From positions 62,001 through 126,000 of the forward strand of contig JAHQWG010000025.1 in the NCBI GenBank assembly GCA_029856045.1: a DNA stretch of 64,000 nt, given 5' to 3'. Shown in pieces: positions 1 through 7,912 of the stretch (positions are counted from its first letter, which is position 1; each line of letters begins with the position of its first letter). Below the pieces are notes generated by a model that was given only the letters and a program-made list of their open reading frames with translations, was not told the origin of the DNA and ran no database searches. This DNA comes from Promethearchaeia archaeon. Its GTDB lineage: Archaea; Asgardarchaeota; Lokiarchaeia; Sigyniarchaeales; SOKP01. The position numbers and the translations under genes were made by a program.

Positions 1-1173
1 GAAGCCTATGAGAACTTAGACGTTTACAAACCAAATGAAGAGACTGAAGGTCCTTTAAAATCCACTGATGAACCACAAGAGCAGTTTAAAAGAAATCCAA
101 TAGATAAAGATAAAATTAATTTACCAGAAACTAAAGAACAAAAACTTCCTCCTCCAAAAGAAGAGGATAAAAACCATAAATATGATCCTGCAGGTGGTTG
201 GAAAGTTAAGAGATTGCCATCTAAGGAATTTTATAATAATAGAGAAGATAAACCTATTAATTTGCAAAAATTTGCATATAAATTGGAGGATAAGATAATT
301 TCAATTTTGAACAACATCAGAAATACTAAGAGAATATCAAATTTTGGTGGTCGAGGCGTAGGAAACAGAACAAGATTTACTTCAAGCAAAAAGGGGCATT
401 ATAGTTCTTTCCGAAGACCACTAGAATATCCTAGAAATATAGCATTAGATGCTTCTATTAGAAGCTATTTAAAAAATTTGACCTATAATCCTACTAAAAT
501 TGAATTTCCATTAAAATTAGATAAAACTGATATAATGGAAAAGGTTTTTGAATTTAAAGCACCTTTAGCTTTATTCTTTATTTTAGATGCTTCCGCATCT
601 ATGTATAGTGTTTTAAAGCAAATGACAAATGTAATCGAGGCACTCCAGAGAGAAGGTTATAAGAAAAAGGATAAAATATGTATTATTATGTTCCGTGGTA
701 AAGATGCGATTGTACTTCAAAAACCAACTGTCGCATTAAGAAATGCACTTAGTAAAATCAAAAATATTGAAGGTAAATCATATACACCCATGGCTTTTGC
801 ACTAAATAAATGTTTGGAGATGATAAACATTGAGAAAATGAGAAACCGAAACATTTTTCCTGTCATATTTATTTGTAGCGACTGTGGTGCAAATATCTCT
901 TATACTCATCCTGATCTAGTTGCTCAAATTGAATCAGACTATAATTTGATTACTAAGGAATTAAAAGATATTGCAAAAATTATAGCAAAAAGAAAAATAA
1001 AAGTGGTAATATTAGAACCCAGAAAATCTTGGGCTACAAAAAATTTGGGAATTCATCCATTTTCCGCAGAAGAAATAAAAAAGAATTTTAGACAATACTG
1101 TAAAGCAGATATTTTTAAATTCAATGAGATTGACCCAACCCAAACAATCCTTAAATTAAAGAGAGTTCTTTGA
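1..1173 (+). CDS. Magnesium/cobalt chelatase-type VWA domain protein, 3' part (5' end outside window)
   Basis: The frame is open from base 1, so this is the C-terminal 390 residues of a longer protein. A charged, Pro/Glu/Lys-rich linker (about residues 1-65) is followed by a basic region and a von Willebrand A domain. The metal-binding MIDAS motif DxSxS is visible as LDASASM near residue 197, and a later SYTPMAFAL segment fits the MIDAS threonine. This order, acidic linker then VWA, matches ChlD/BchD-type chelatase subunits and archaeal ChlI-ChlD fusions, whose AAA+ part would lie upstream. A shorter TTG-start reading at 214 was not used because coding sequence clearly runs further upstream. 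The family inserts metals into tetrapyrroles or remodels other metalloproteins; the substrate cannot be told here. An ATP-grasp gene follows 27 bases later. Confidence 0.75.
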   Translation, partial: EAYENLDVYKPNEETEGPLKSTDEPQEQFKRNPIDKDKINLPETKEQKLPPPKEEDKNHKYDPAGGWKVKRLPSKEFYNNREDKPINLQKFAYKLEDKIISILNNIRNTKRISNFGGRGVGNRTRFTSSKKGHYSSFRRPLEYPRNIALDASIRSYLKNLTYNPTKIEFPLKLDKTDIMEKVFEFKAPLALFFILDASASMYSVLKQMTNVIEALQREGYKKKDKICIIMFRGKDAIVLQKPTVALRNALSKIKNIEGKSYTPMAFALNKCLEMINIEKMRNRNIFPVIFICSDCGANISYTHPDLVAQIESDYNLITKELKDIAKIIAKRKIKVVILEPRKSWATKNLGIHPFSAEEIKKNFRQYCKADIFKFNEIDPTQTILKLKRVL

Positions 1174-1200
1174 TCAATAATGATTTAAATTTATTTGAAG

Positions 1201-2442
1201 ATGATTAATAAAAAAAAGAAAGTTCTTATCTCAGGTTTTAATGCTCGACCTTTATCTAAATCGTTATATAATTCAAATTATGAAGTATATGCTGTAGATT
1301 TTTTTGGAGATTCAGACTTATTTCCTTATATTAAGGATGCTTTAATTATTACTAAAGAATTGAAAACCAATTTTCAAAAATTAAAATTCATTTACAGTAA
1401 TGTTTTAACGGATTTAACCCTTCAAATGATTGAGAAATATCCCTATTTAGATTATTTAATAATAGCAAGTGGTTTAGACGATAATATTATTGGGCGAGAA
1501 AAAATTTTTAAGAAAATTAAGAAATTAAATCATCCAATTCGATATTTAGGTAATAATATAAACCAAATTATAAAGGCAAGAGATATCTTAAGTATTAATT
1601 TAATTTTAGAACAAATGGGATACAAAGTTCCTAAGACTTTAACTTTTAATTGTGATTTAATTGATAATAATCTAATAAATTATCCAATTATTTTGAAAAA
1701 AAAACAAAGCTCTGGCGGTTTAAATATTTTTAAAATTAATTCTAAAGCTCATTTATTAAGTATTGTTAAAAATAATGAAGAATTTGATGAAAATTCTGAA
1801 AATTGGTTATTTCAAGAGTACATAGATGGAATTGATGTTAGTTGCACGACGATCAGCAATGAAGTTGATGCAAAAATTATTTCAATAAATGAGCAGTTAA
1901 TTGGAAAAGAATTTTTAAATGCACCAAGTGAATTTATATATTGTGGTAACATTGTTCCTGCAGATCTTAATTTTTCTCTTCAGAATAAAATTTCAGAAAT
2001 TTCATTAAAATTAGTTAAACATCTTAACCTAATTGGAATAAATGGGTTTGATTTTGTATTAAAAAATGGATGCCCATATTTAATGGAAATAAATCCTAGA
2101 ATCCCAGGTTCGATAAATGCAGCAGAAGTTGCACTGAAAAGAAATTTAATTGATGAACATATTAATTGCTGCTTAAATCCAGATAAAGAAATTATAATTT
2201 CAAATCTAGATATTAATACTAATTTTGTCTCAAAATTTATTTATTTCGCTCCAAAGTTGATTTCTTATCACAAAATTGAGAAGTTAAAGCAAATTATTAA
2301 TGTGGAAGATATTCCAGCGCCAGGTAGAGATATTCAACCATTTGAACCATTATGTTCTATTTTATATAAAGCAGATAACTACTCAAAAGCATATAAGGGA
2401 GCATTGAGTATAGTAGAATCGATAGAATTACTGATAAAATAA
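1201..2442 (+). CDS. ATP-grasp superfamily carboxylate-amine ligase-like protein
   Basis: A protein of 413 residues with the ATP-grasp layout. It has an N-terminal Rossmann-like pre-ATP-grasp domain (VLISGFNARPLSKSL), an ATP-binding lysine and glycine-rich loop (ILKKKQSSGGLNIF), a hinge segment (WLFQEYIDGIDVS) and the Mg-ligand motif YLMEINPRIPG near residue 300. Enzymes of this superfamily join a carboxylate to an amine or thiol through an acyl-phosphate. It most resembles the archaeal predicted carboligases of COG2232, whose substrates are mostly unknown. ATG 1201 is preferred over the TTG two codons earlier. It follows the VWA chelatase gene closely on the same strand, so the two may be co-transcribed. 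Confidence 0.7.
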   Translation: MINKKKKVLISGFNARPLSKSLYNSNYEVYAVDFFGDSDLFPYIKDALIITKELKTNFQKLKFIYSNVLTDLTLQMIEKYPYLDYLIIASGLDDNIIGREKIFKKIKKLNHPIRYLGNNINQIIKARDILSINLILEQMGYKVPKTLTFNCDLIDNNLINYPIILKKKQSSGGLNIFKINSKAHLLSIVKNNEEFDENSENWLFQEYIDGIDVSCTTISNEVDAKIISINEQLIGKEFLNAPSEFIYCGNIVPADLNFSLQNKISEISLKLVKHLNLIGINGFDFVLKNGCPYLMEINPRIPGSINAAEVALKRNLIDEHINCCLNPDKEIIISNLDINTNFVSKFIYFAPKLISYHKIEKLKQIINVEDIPAPGRDIQPFEPLCSILYKADNYSKAYKGALSIVESIELLIK

Positions 2443-2448
2443 AAGTTT

Positions 2449-3186
2449 TTATTTATTTTCCTTGATTATTTCTTTTATTCTAGCTATATATTTACCAATT
2501 TGATCTTCTCTCCTATCTGGAATTGCTACACATAATATTCTATTATCATCAATCTGATGCACTATAATAGAACCATCTTCACTAGTAAGAATTGAATATA
2601 CAACAGTCTTTTTCAACAATACATCTGTAAGATTAAATAAAGCCGATGTAATCGCAGAGATCATAGGATCAGGCATAACTGATTGAATCTTTACAGGTAA
2701 TCCAGATCTTGTAATTATTGCTATTGATATTGCCGTTGGAATTGCTCTTTTTATCTCAACGAATATATCTTTTTTAATATATTCCGAGGTTTCGATAAAA
2801 GCAGAAACTTTAATTGCAAAATCCGTTATTTTTTTCTGATATAAACCGATTCCTTCCAATTCTGCTAATTCTCTATCTAAGAACACAGAAACGTTGATAT
2901 TATTAGCTAAGACATTTATTAATATTTCATTTTTGGCAACGGTTGTGTGATATTTTACTTTTTGGTTTAATAATTGCTTTGAAATATTTGAAGATAAAAA
3001 CATTAAACTGCTTGAAGCAGCAACTACTTCATTCGCTGATAATTTAATATCTTTTTTAAAATTAGTACTTATTATCTGACCTGTCTCCGTACCTATACTA
3101 ATACCAAGAATTGCTGAATTTTCATCCATCTCTTTTAAAATAAGGTCGTCAATTTCGCCAAGAAATTCTTTTGATTTAGAACCCAT
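2449..3186 (-). CDS. Tandem Roadblock/LC7 domain protein
   Basis: A 245-residue protein that reads as two consecutive Roadblock/LC7 folds, about residues 10-115 and 135-240. Both follow the helix-strand-strand-helix-strand pattern: ILGISIGTETGQIIST and ISIAIITRSGLPVKI are the first hairpins, SSLMFLSSNISKQLL and ALFNLTDVLLKK the central helices. Roadblock proteins scaffold small GTPases (Ragulator, MglB, dynein light chains) and are greatly expanded in Asgard archaea. No catalytic residues are expected. A longin-like/Arf-like GTPase is encoded at about 36-37 kb, but no Roadblock-dependent GTPase is adjacent. The gene is monocistronic, and a TATA box 22-32 bases before the ATG suggests a leaderless transcript. 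Confidence 0.7.
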   Translation of the reverse strand: MGSKSKEFLGEIDDLILKEMDENSAILGISIGTETGQIISTNFKKDIKLSANEVVAASSSLMFLSSNISKQLLNQKVKYHTTVAKNEILINVLANNINVSVFLDRELAELEGIGLYQKKITDFAIKVSAFIETSEYIKKDIFVEIKRAIPTAISIAIITRSGLPVKIQSVMPDPMISAITSALFNLTDVLLKKTVVYSILTSEDGSIIVHQIDDNRILCVAIPDRREDQIGKYIARIKEIIKENK

Positions 3187-3207
3187 GATTTTATCATAAT
3201 AATAGAG

Positions 3208-3218
3208 TTATATAAATC
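3208..3218 (-). promoter_or_regulatory. TATA box for the Roadblock gene
   Basis: Read on the minus strand this is GATTTATATAA, a canonical archaeal TATA element. It lies 22-32 bases upstream of the ATG at 3186, so transcription should start at or next to the start codon. Confidence 0.55.
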
Positions 3219-3326
3219 TTAGTTCTTTTATAGATAAATGATATTCTTAAAAAATGAGATTGTTGTTAACTAATGTTTAAATTGAAATACTACAATTTAT
3301 ATTATTATTTTATATTGCAATTATTA

Positions 3327-3336
3327 GAATATATAA
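3327..3336 (+). promoter_or_regulatory. TATA box for the coiled-coil/TrmB-like gene
   Basis: GAATATATAA is centred about 33 bases upstream of the ATG at 3365. It shares a 178-base divergent intergenic region with the Roadblock promoter. The spacing again suggests a very short or absent leader. Confidence 0.45.
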
Positions 3337-3364
3337 TTTGAACTTAGATTTGGGTTAAATAAAT

Positions 3365-4246
3365 ATGAGCAATTCTGAAATTGAAGATTTAAAACAAAAA
3401 CTTGCAGAAAAGGAAAAAGAGCTTGAAGAATTAAGGAAAACTTACAAGGAATATAAAGAGATAAGTGATTCACTCTCTGAACAGATTAAATTAAAAGATA
3501 ATCAAATCAATACTATCAGTACGACTATTAAAACCAAGGATGATTTAATAAAAACTATAAAAGATTCAATTGAATTAAAAAATTCTCAGATTGATGTATT
3601 GCAAAAAACAGTTGAAACAAAAAATAAAACGATAAATGATTTGTCTCAGCAATTAGATTCAACAATTAATGAGAGTGTTTCAAAAGAAAATGATAAAAAG
3701 ATCGCAGAATTAGAAAATGAATTAGGTAAATTAAATGAAGAATTGGCTACAACCGATGATGAAATAGAACGATTAAGTAATGAACTTGAAAATATGCAGT
3801 CTAAAGCAAGTATAACAAAAGATCTGTTCATCGATTTTACAGATATTGAAATAAATAGAGATGAAATTATAAAAAAAATGAAAGAAATATTATTAAATGC
3901 TTTACATTCAGTTTCAATTTCAAGTCCGTCAATTTCAGATCTGCAAGATTTAGATTTATATGAAGTGAAATCCTCAGTAAATATGAGGATAAGCTGTTTA
4001 ATAGATCCAAGCGTCGAAGAACATATTGACCTTTTAGAAGAGTTTGAAAGCCTTGATAATGTCAATATAAGAAGTTATGAACGTGAAGATCGGTGGCTTA
4101 TTTTTAGAGATGGAGAGGAATTATTTTTTTGCGCTGTTGGGACTAAACCTAATAATTATTTAGCTTTTTATACAAAAGATTCTGCTCATATTACATTGTT
4201 TAACAGTTTAATAATGGAAACTTGGCTAAGATCAAGAAAAATTTAG
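3365..4246 (+). CDS. Coiled-coil protein with a C-terminal TrmB-type sensor-like domain
   Basis: A protein of 293 residues. Residues 1-150 are a long charged coiled coil with heptad spacing (repeats such as IKLKDNQI and IELKNSQI). Residues 160-290 form a globular domain resembling the PLD-like sugar-sensing part of archaeal TrmB regulators: DEIIKKMKEILLNALHSVSI, a strand-rich centre, then an acidic-aromatic segment (YEREDRWLIFRDGEELFF). The N-terminal winged helix of TrmB is missing and replaced by the coiled coil, so a DNA-binding role is unlikely. A ligand-sensing or scaffolding role is inference. It converges on another coiled-coil gene at 4271. The domain match is by eye and moderate. Confidence 0.5.
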   Translation: MSNSEIEDLKQKLAEKEKELEELRKTYKEYKEISDSLSEQIKLKDNQINTISTTIKTKDDLIKTIKDSIELKNSQIDVLQKTVETKNKTINDLSQQLDSTINESVSKENDKKIAELENELGKLNEELATTDDEIERLSNELENMQSKASITKDLFIDFTDIEINRDEIIKKMKEILLNALHSVSISSPSISDLQDLDLYEVKSSVNMRISCLIDPSVEEHIDLLEEFESLDNVNIRSYEREDRWLIFRDGEELFFCAVGTKPNNYLAFYTKDSAHITLFNSLIMETWLRSRKI

Positions 4247-4270
4247 ATTCGAAGTAGTATATATTTCATG

Positions 4271-5284
4271 TTAAGTATTTAACAATTTTTTTTTCCATTC
4301 TTCAGCTTTTTTCTTAATACTGTTTTTAAATTCAACAGTAAGTTCTCCTTTTTTTCGATTTACATTTGAAGCAACTTTTATCATATCAAATAATACTTTA
4401 TGAAATTGAACAAATGTCTTTAATAAATCAGATGTTAATTTAATTATTGAGCCTAACTGTTGGTGATTCTCAGATAAATCAATATCTATCATTAAATTAT
4501 GAAATATATCGTCCGTATTTTGCATATTTAAAATTTTCTCTGGCATTTTCTTTAATGGTTCTTTAATTTTTTTTACCTGTTCCAATTTGGGAGATAAACT
4601 TTCATCAGCTACAGTTTTAATTGGTATTTCTGCAATCTCTGGTTTTAAAGGCTTCTTTTTAATCTGGGTTGCGGATTTTGAATTTGGTTTCATCTCTTCT
4701 AATGGAGTTGCTTGAGGTTTAATTTCTTGTTGTGACTTAGAAGAAGTTTTTAATTTAGGTGCTAATTTTGGCACTGGAGTTAGATTTTTATCGGTTGATA
4801 TTGATTGTTTTAATTTCGGCAATGGAGTTAAGATAATATCTGATTCTGGCATACTTTTTGGCGCTGGGATGGGGGCTGGTTGTTCATGGGGTAATACACT
4901 TGGAGTTTTTTTTTTTTTTACAACTTTTTTTTGCATAGCCTTAGGTTTCTCTTCTAACATAGCATCTAATGCATCCAAAGCATCAGTTATATCTTGAGTT
5001 GGTTTTGAATCTTTTTTTTCTATTATAGTAGATTTAATTTCTGGCATATCTGAAACCTTTTGATTCAATTCTGTGATATCTTTTATTAGATCTGACATAC
5101 TTTGCTTATATTCATCACTTTGAATTTGAATTTCACTGATATTATCTAGAGTTTTTTGAATGGAAGTAATCGATTCATAAATCTCATTAAATTTTGATAT
5201 CAAACCTGATGCAACATCATTAAATCTATTTGAAAATTTCTCAAGAATTCCTTTTAATGTTTTTATATTATTATTTTCGGACAT
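4271..5284 (-). CDS. Coiled-coil protein with Pro/Lys-rich linker, function unknown
   Basis: This 337-residue protein is not a family I recognise. Residues 1-85 are helical with coiled-coil character (GLISKFNEIYESITSIQKTL). Residues 95-245 are a low-complexity linker rich in Pro, Lys and Ser with repeated PxPK units (APIPAPKSMP, LTPVPKLAPKL). Residues 250-337 are again helical and basic, ending KKKAEEWKKKLLNT. There is no signal peptide or membrane segment. The architecture, two helical ends joined by a flexible basic linker, suits a cytoplasmic scaffold. It is convergent with the coiled-coil/TrmB-like gene, with 24 bases between the stops. Confidence 0.5.
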   Translation of the reverse strand: MSENNNIKTLKGILEKFSNRFNDVASGLISKFNEIYESITSIQKTLDNISEIQIQSDEYKQSMSDLIKDITELNQKVSDMPEIKSTIIEKKDSKPTQDITDALDALDAMLEEKPKAMQKKVVKKKKTPSVLPHEQPAPIPAPKSMPESDIILTPLPKLKQSISTDKNLTPVPKLAPKLKTSSKSQQEIKPQATPLEEMKPNSKSATQIKKKPLKPEIAEIPIKTVADESLSPKLEQVKKIKEPLKKMPEKILNMQNTDDIFHNLMIDIDLSENHQQLGSIIKLTSDLLKTFVQFHKVLFDMIKVASNVNRKKGELTVEFKNSIKKKAEEWKKKLLNT

Positions 5285-5413
5285 AATTTATTTCACGTTT
5301 TATTATTGATTTTATCCAATTTTCATTATTCTACAAAAAATTTTTTATATTCTATTAATAGATATAAATTGAACTATAAAAATTGATCTTAGAGTAGTTT
5401 ATTTGATATAAAA

Positions 5414-5860
5414 ATGAAGCTAGATAGGAACTTTATTGGTTATGAATTTCAATCAAGTGAAATATCTATCACACGATGGGAAATTGCTCAATTTGCAAAT
5501 GCAATTAGAGATTCTAATCCAATTTATTATAATTTAAATGAAGGAAAAAAGCAGGGTTTTAAGGATATCCCATGTCCACCTACATTTTATACTAAATTTA
5601 CTTTTTCAGGGGAAAAGAATTTTTTTACTACGCTGGGAATTGATTATAAGAAATTATTAGATGGTGGTAGGGAGTATAAATATTATTCTCCATGTGTTGC
5701 GGGAGATATTATTATATATCAAACCAAAGTACAAAGCATCGATGAAAAGGAAAGTAAAAGAGGTAAAATGGATATAGTAATAGCAATTACAACAGGAAAA
5801 AATAAAGAAACTAAAGAAAAATTGTGGGACTCAATATGCACATTAATTGTATTTCATTAG
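5414..5860 (+). CDS. MaoC N-terminal-like (FAS1-type) dehydratase domain protein
   Basis: A single hot-dog-fold domain of 148 residues. It matches the FAS1-like/MaoC N-terminal dehydratase family: a start of the form DRNFIGYEF, then REDUCED-motif features such as RDSNPIYYN, CPPTFYTKFTF and REYKYYSPCVAGD. Such domains are usually the non-catalytic half of a two-hot-dog (R)-3-hydroxyacyl-CoA or -ACP dehydratase (HadA-like), paired with a catalytic MaoC half. The likely partner is the MaoC protein encoded at 6568, with one flavin reductase-like gene between them. The role would be reversible hydration of 2-enoyl thioesters in the cytoplasm. Pairing is inferred from family knowledge and proximity. 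Confidence 0.65.
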   Translation: MKLDRNFIGYEFQSSEISITRWEIAQFANAIRDSNPIYYNLNEGKKQGFKDIPCPPTFYTKFTFSGEKNFFTTLGIDYKKLLDGGREYKYYSPCVAGDIIIYQTKVQSIDEKESKRGKMDIVIAITTGKNKETKEKLWDSICTLIVFH

Positions 5861-5956
5861 GGAAAGTCTGGACAATGAAGATTTATAATTTAGAAGGTAA
5901 AACTTGAAAAAAAAAAATTGAATTTATATTAATGACATAATTTATAAAGGATTTAT

Positions 5957-6526
5957 ATGATTAAAAATAAAATCAGTCCCGGGATTTATTTATATCCAAT
6001 GCCTATTGTTATAATAGGAGCCAATGTAAAAGGTAAGGCAAACTTTATGACAATTGCATGGTGCAGTATTGTAGAACATAAACCTCCAATGATCTCGATC
6101 TCTGCGAGTAAAACTCATTACACAAATATAGGAATAAATAAGAATCAAACATTTAGTGTAAATATTCCATCTGAGGATATGGTTGAATTAACTGACTATA
6201 TCGGCTTAAAATCAGGTAGAGATATAGATAAATCAAGTTTATTTAATATTTTTTATGGAGAATTACAAACAGCACCTATGATTGAAGAAACACCAATAAA
6301 TCTTGAGTGTAAGTTAGTAAAAACAATTGATATGAATAAAGGGCACGATCTTTTTATCGGAGAAATAGTTCAAGCTTATGCTAATGAAGAATACTTAACA
6401 AATGGGATACCTGATATAAAAAAATTTTTCCCACTTGTATTTTCAATTAATGATAATAATTACTGGAAAGTTGGAGAGCATATTGGTAGAGCTTGGAGCG
6501 TAGGAAAAAAATATAATAGTAAATAG
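5957..6526 (+). CDS. Flavin reductase-like (FMN-binding split barrel) protein
   Basis: A protein of 189 residues of the flavoredoxin/flavin reductase-like split-barrel family. The N-terminal ISPGIYLYPMPIVIIGANVKGKANFM and IAWCSIVEHKPP segments are characteristic, followed by ISASKTHYTNIGINKNQTFSVNIPS, where the family contacts FMN. Archaeal members bind FMN and shuttle electrons or reduce flavins. It sits between two MaoC-type dehydratase genes on the same strand, so it may belong to the same acyl-CoA-related operon, although the roughly 95-base gap upstream allows its own promoter. A related protein is encoded at 30461. Confidence 0.75.
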   Translation: MIKNKISPGIYLYPMPIVIIGANVKGKANFMTIAWCSIVEHKPPMISISASKTHYTNIGINKNQTFSVNIPSEDMVELTDYIGLKSGRDIDKSSLFNIFYGELQTAPMIEETPINLECKLVKTIDMNKGHDLFIGEIVQAYANEEYLTNGIPDIKKFFPLVFSINDNNYWKVGEHIGRAWSVGKKYNSK

Positions 6527-6567
6527 TTAAATGTTAATAAACTTGGAAAAAAAAATAGGTAAAAACA

Positions 6568-6987
6568 TTGAAAAATAAATTAAAGTTTGAAGAAGTTTCG
6601 GAAGGTTTAGAACTTCCAGAAGTTAAGAATGGTCCAATTTATCGACAACAACTGGTAGATTATGCATCAGCATCAGGAGATTATAATAAATTACACTATG
6701 ATGAAGGTTTCGCAAAACAGACTGGAATATCTGGATGTATTGCACATGGAATGCTTGTAATGGCTATGGTTGGAAGCTATCTTACTGACTGGGCAAAGGG
6801 TGGAATTTTAAAAAATTTTAAAATTAGGTTTGTTGGTATGACAAATGAAAATGATACTTTATCATTTACAGGAAAAGTTTTAAAAAAATATAAAGAAAAT
6901 GGCGACAATCTCGTTCAAATTGAAGTTATAAGTAAAACTCAAGATGAAAGAATTACCACCACGGGCTCTGCAATAATTGCCATATGA
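6568..6987 (+). CDS. MaoC-family (R)-specific enoyl-CoA hydratase/dehydratase, catalytic half
   Basis: A 139-residue hot-dog protein with the hydratase-2 motif ASASGDYNKLHYDEGFA (about residues 30-46), including the catalytic Asp and His, followed by the GCIAHGMLVM segment. The reaction is reversible hydration of trans-2-enoyl-CoA to (R)-3-hydroxyacyl-CoA. The start is TTG 6568, supported by an AGGT Shine-Dalgarno-like element shortly upstream; no ATG is available before the conserved fold. Together with the 148-residue protein encoded at 5414 it probably forms a heterodimer equivalent to one two-domain MaoC enzyme. Confidence 0.75.
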   Translation: MKNKLKFEEVSEGLELPEVKNGPIYRQQLVDYASASGDYNKLHYDEGFAKQTGISGCIAHGMLVMAMVGSYLTDWAKGGILKNFKIRFVGMTNENDTLSFTGKVLKKYKENGDNLVQIEVISKTQDERITTTGSAIIAI

Positions 6988-7008
6988 TTAAGATGAAGAA
7001 AAAAAAGA

Positions 7009-7851
7009 TTAGATCAATTCGATTGAAACTTCCTCATCAAACTTTAGCATGATTATTTTTATTTCCGGATGATTTTCTTCCATATATTTAAAGAATGGTT
7101 TTAAGTTTACAGTCCAGCTAATTGGAGGGTAAAAATCATCCCAATGTATTGGAATCACAATCTTAGGTTTTAATACATCTATAATAATTCCAGCTTTTTT
7201 TGCAATATGTTTTTTACTATTTCCAGCTAAAGGAGCAAGAAAAATATCACAATTTTCATATTGTTCTAATATTTCCGGAAATTTGTGCCAAAGGCTGCCA
7301 AATGATACTATTTTTTTATTGTTGAAATAAGTACAAAATCCAAAAACTTTTCCTTTTGGAAAACCTTTTCCATAGGGTAATAATCTTTTTATTTGTTTCA
7401 GTACCTTCCATGAAAATAATTTTGATAATAGTGTTCTAGCATCAAACACAATGTGTTCTGATTTTATAGTTTCTACAGTAACTTTTTCATTAATTTTAAT
7501 TCTTTCAAAGTAATCAATAGGTTTTATATTATTCTTTCCTCTATCGGAAAGCGGGAAAGTATGTTCCTCGATAATTTTTCCTTCTGCCCAACTTATCATA
7601 TTCTCCTTAGCTGTTTCTGAGGCATAAACGGGGATATCTAATGTTTCGGCAAAAAAAGCAGCATCTACAGAATGATCAAAATGTCCATGTGTAATAAAAA
7701 TAGCGCTAATATCCTTAATATCCTCTCTTTTAGTTCTTAATATAGGGATTGATTGTTCATTTCGATAAAAAAATGGGTCGAAAAGTATATTCGTACCCTC
7801 AATATCTAAAATAAAACCGGCAGTTCCCAACCAACTAATTTTTGCTATCAT
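7009..7851 (-). CDS. MBL-fold metal-dependent hydrolase (UlaG/NAPE-PLD-like)
   Basis: A protein of 280 residues with a metallo-beta-lactamase fold. The HxHxDH motif is FITHGHFDHS near residue 55, and IPIHWDDFYPP near the C-terminus carries a further histidine. The opening KISWLGTAGFILDIEGTNILFDP is typical of the UlaG-like branch, which includes lactonases and phospholipase-type hydrolases. The substrate cannot be assigned. The gene converges on the MaoC gene, 21 bases from its stop, and its 5' side faces a decayed flavoprotein locus. Confidence 0.7.
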   Translation of the reverse strand: MIAKISWLGTAGFILDIEGTNILFDPFFYRNEQSIPILRTKREDIKDISAIFITHGHFDHSVDAAFFAETLDIPVYASETAKENMISWAEGKIIEEHTFPLSDRGKNNIKPIDYFERIKINEKVTVETIKSEHIVFDARTLLSKLFSWKVLKQIKRLLPYGKGFPKGKVFGFCTYFNNKKIVSFGSLWHKFPEILEQYENCDIFLAPLAGNSKKHIAKKAGIIIDVLKPKIVIPIHWDDFYPPISWTVNLKPFFKYMEENHPEIKIIMLKFDEEVSIELI

Positions 7852-7912
7852 ATACTTTTATTTATTAATTGAAATTTTATTTAATAATAATTTTTTACTT
7901 CTGGTCCTATAA

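Noticed and set aside
3646..4065. Minus-strand ORF of 139 codons inside the coiled-coil gene
   Set aside because: It is a Ser/Ile-rich shadow of a repetitive coiled-coil coding strand, with no start context and no recognisable fold.
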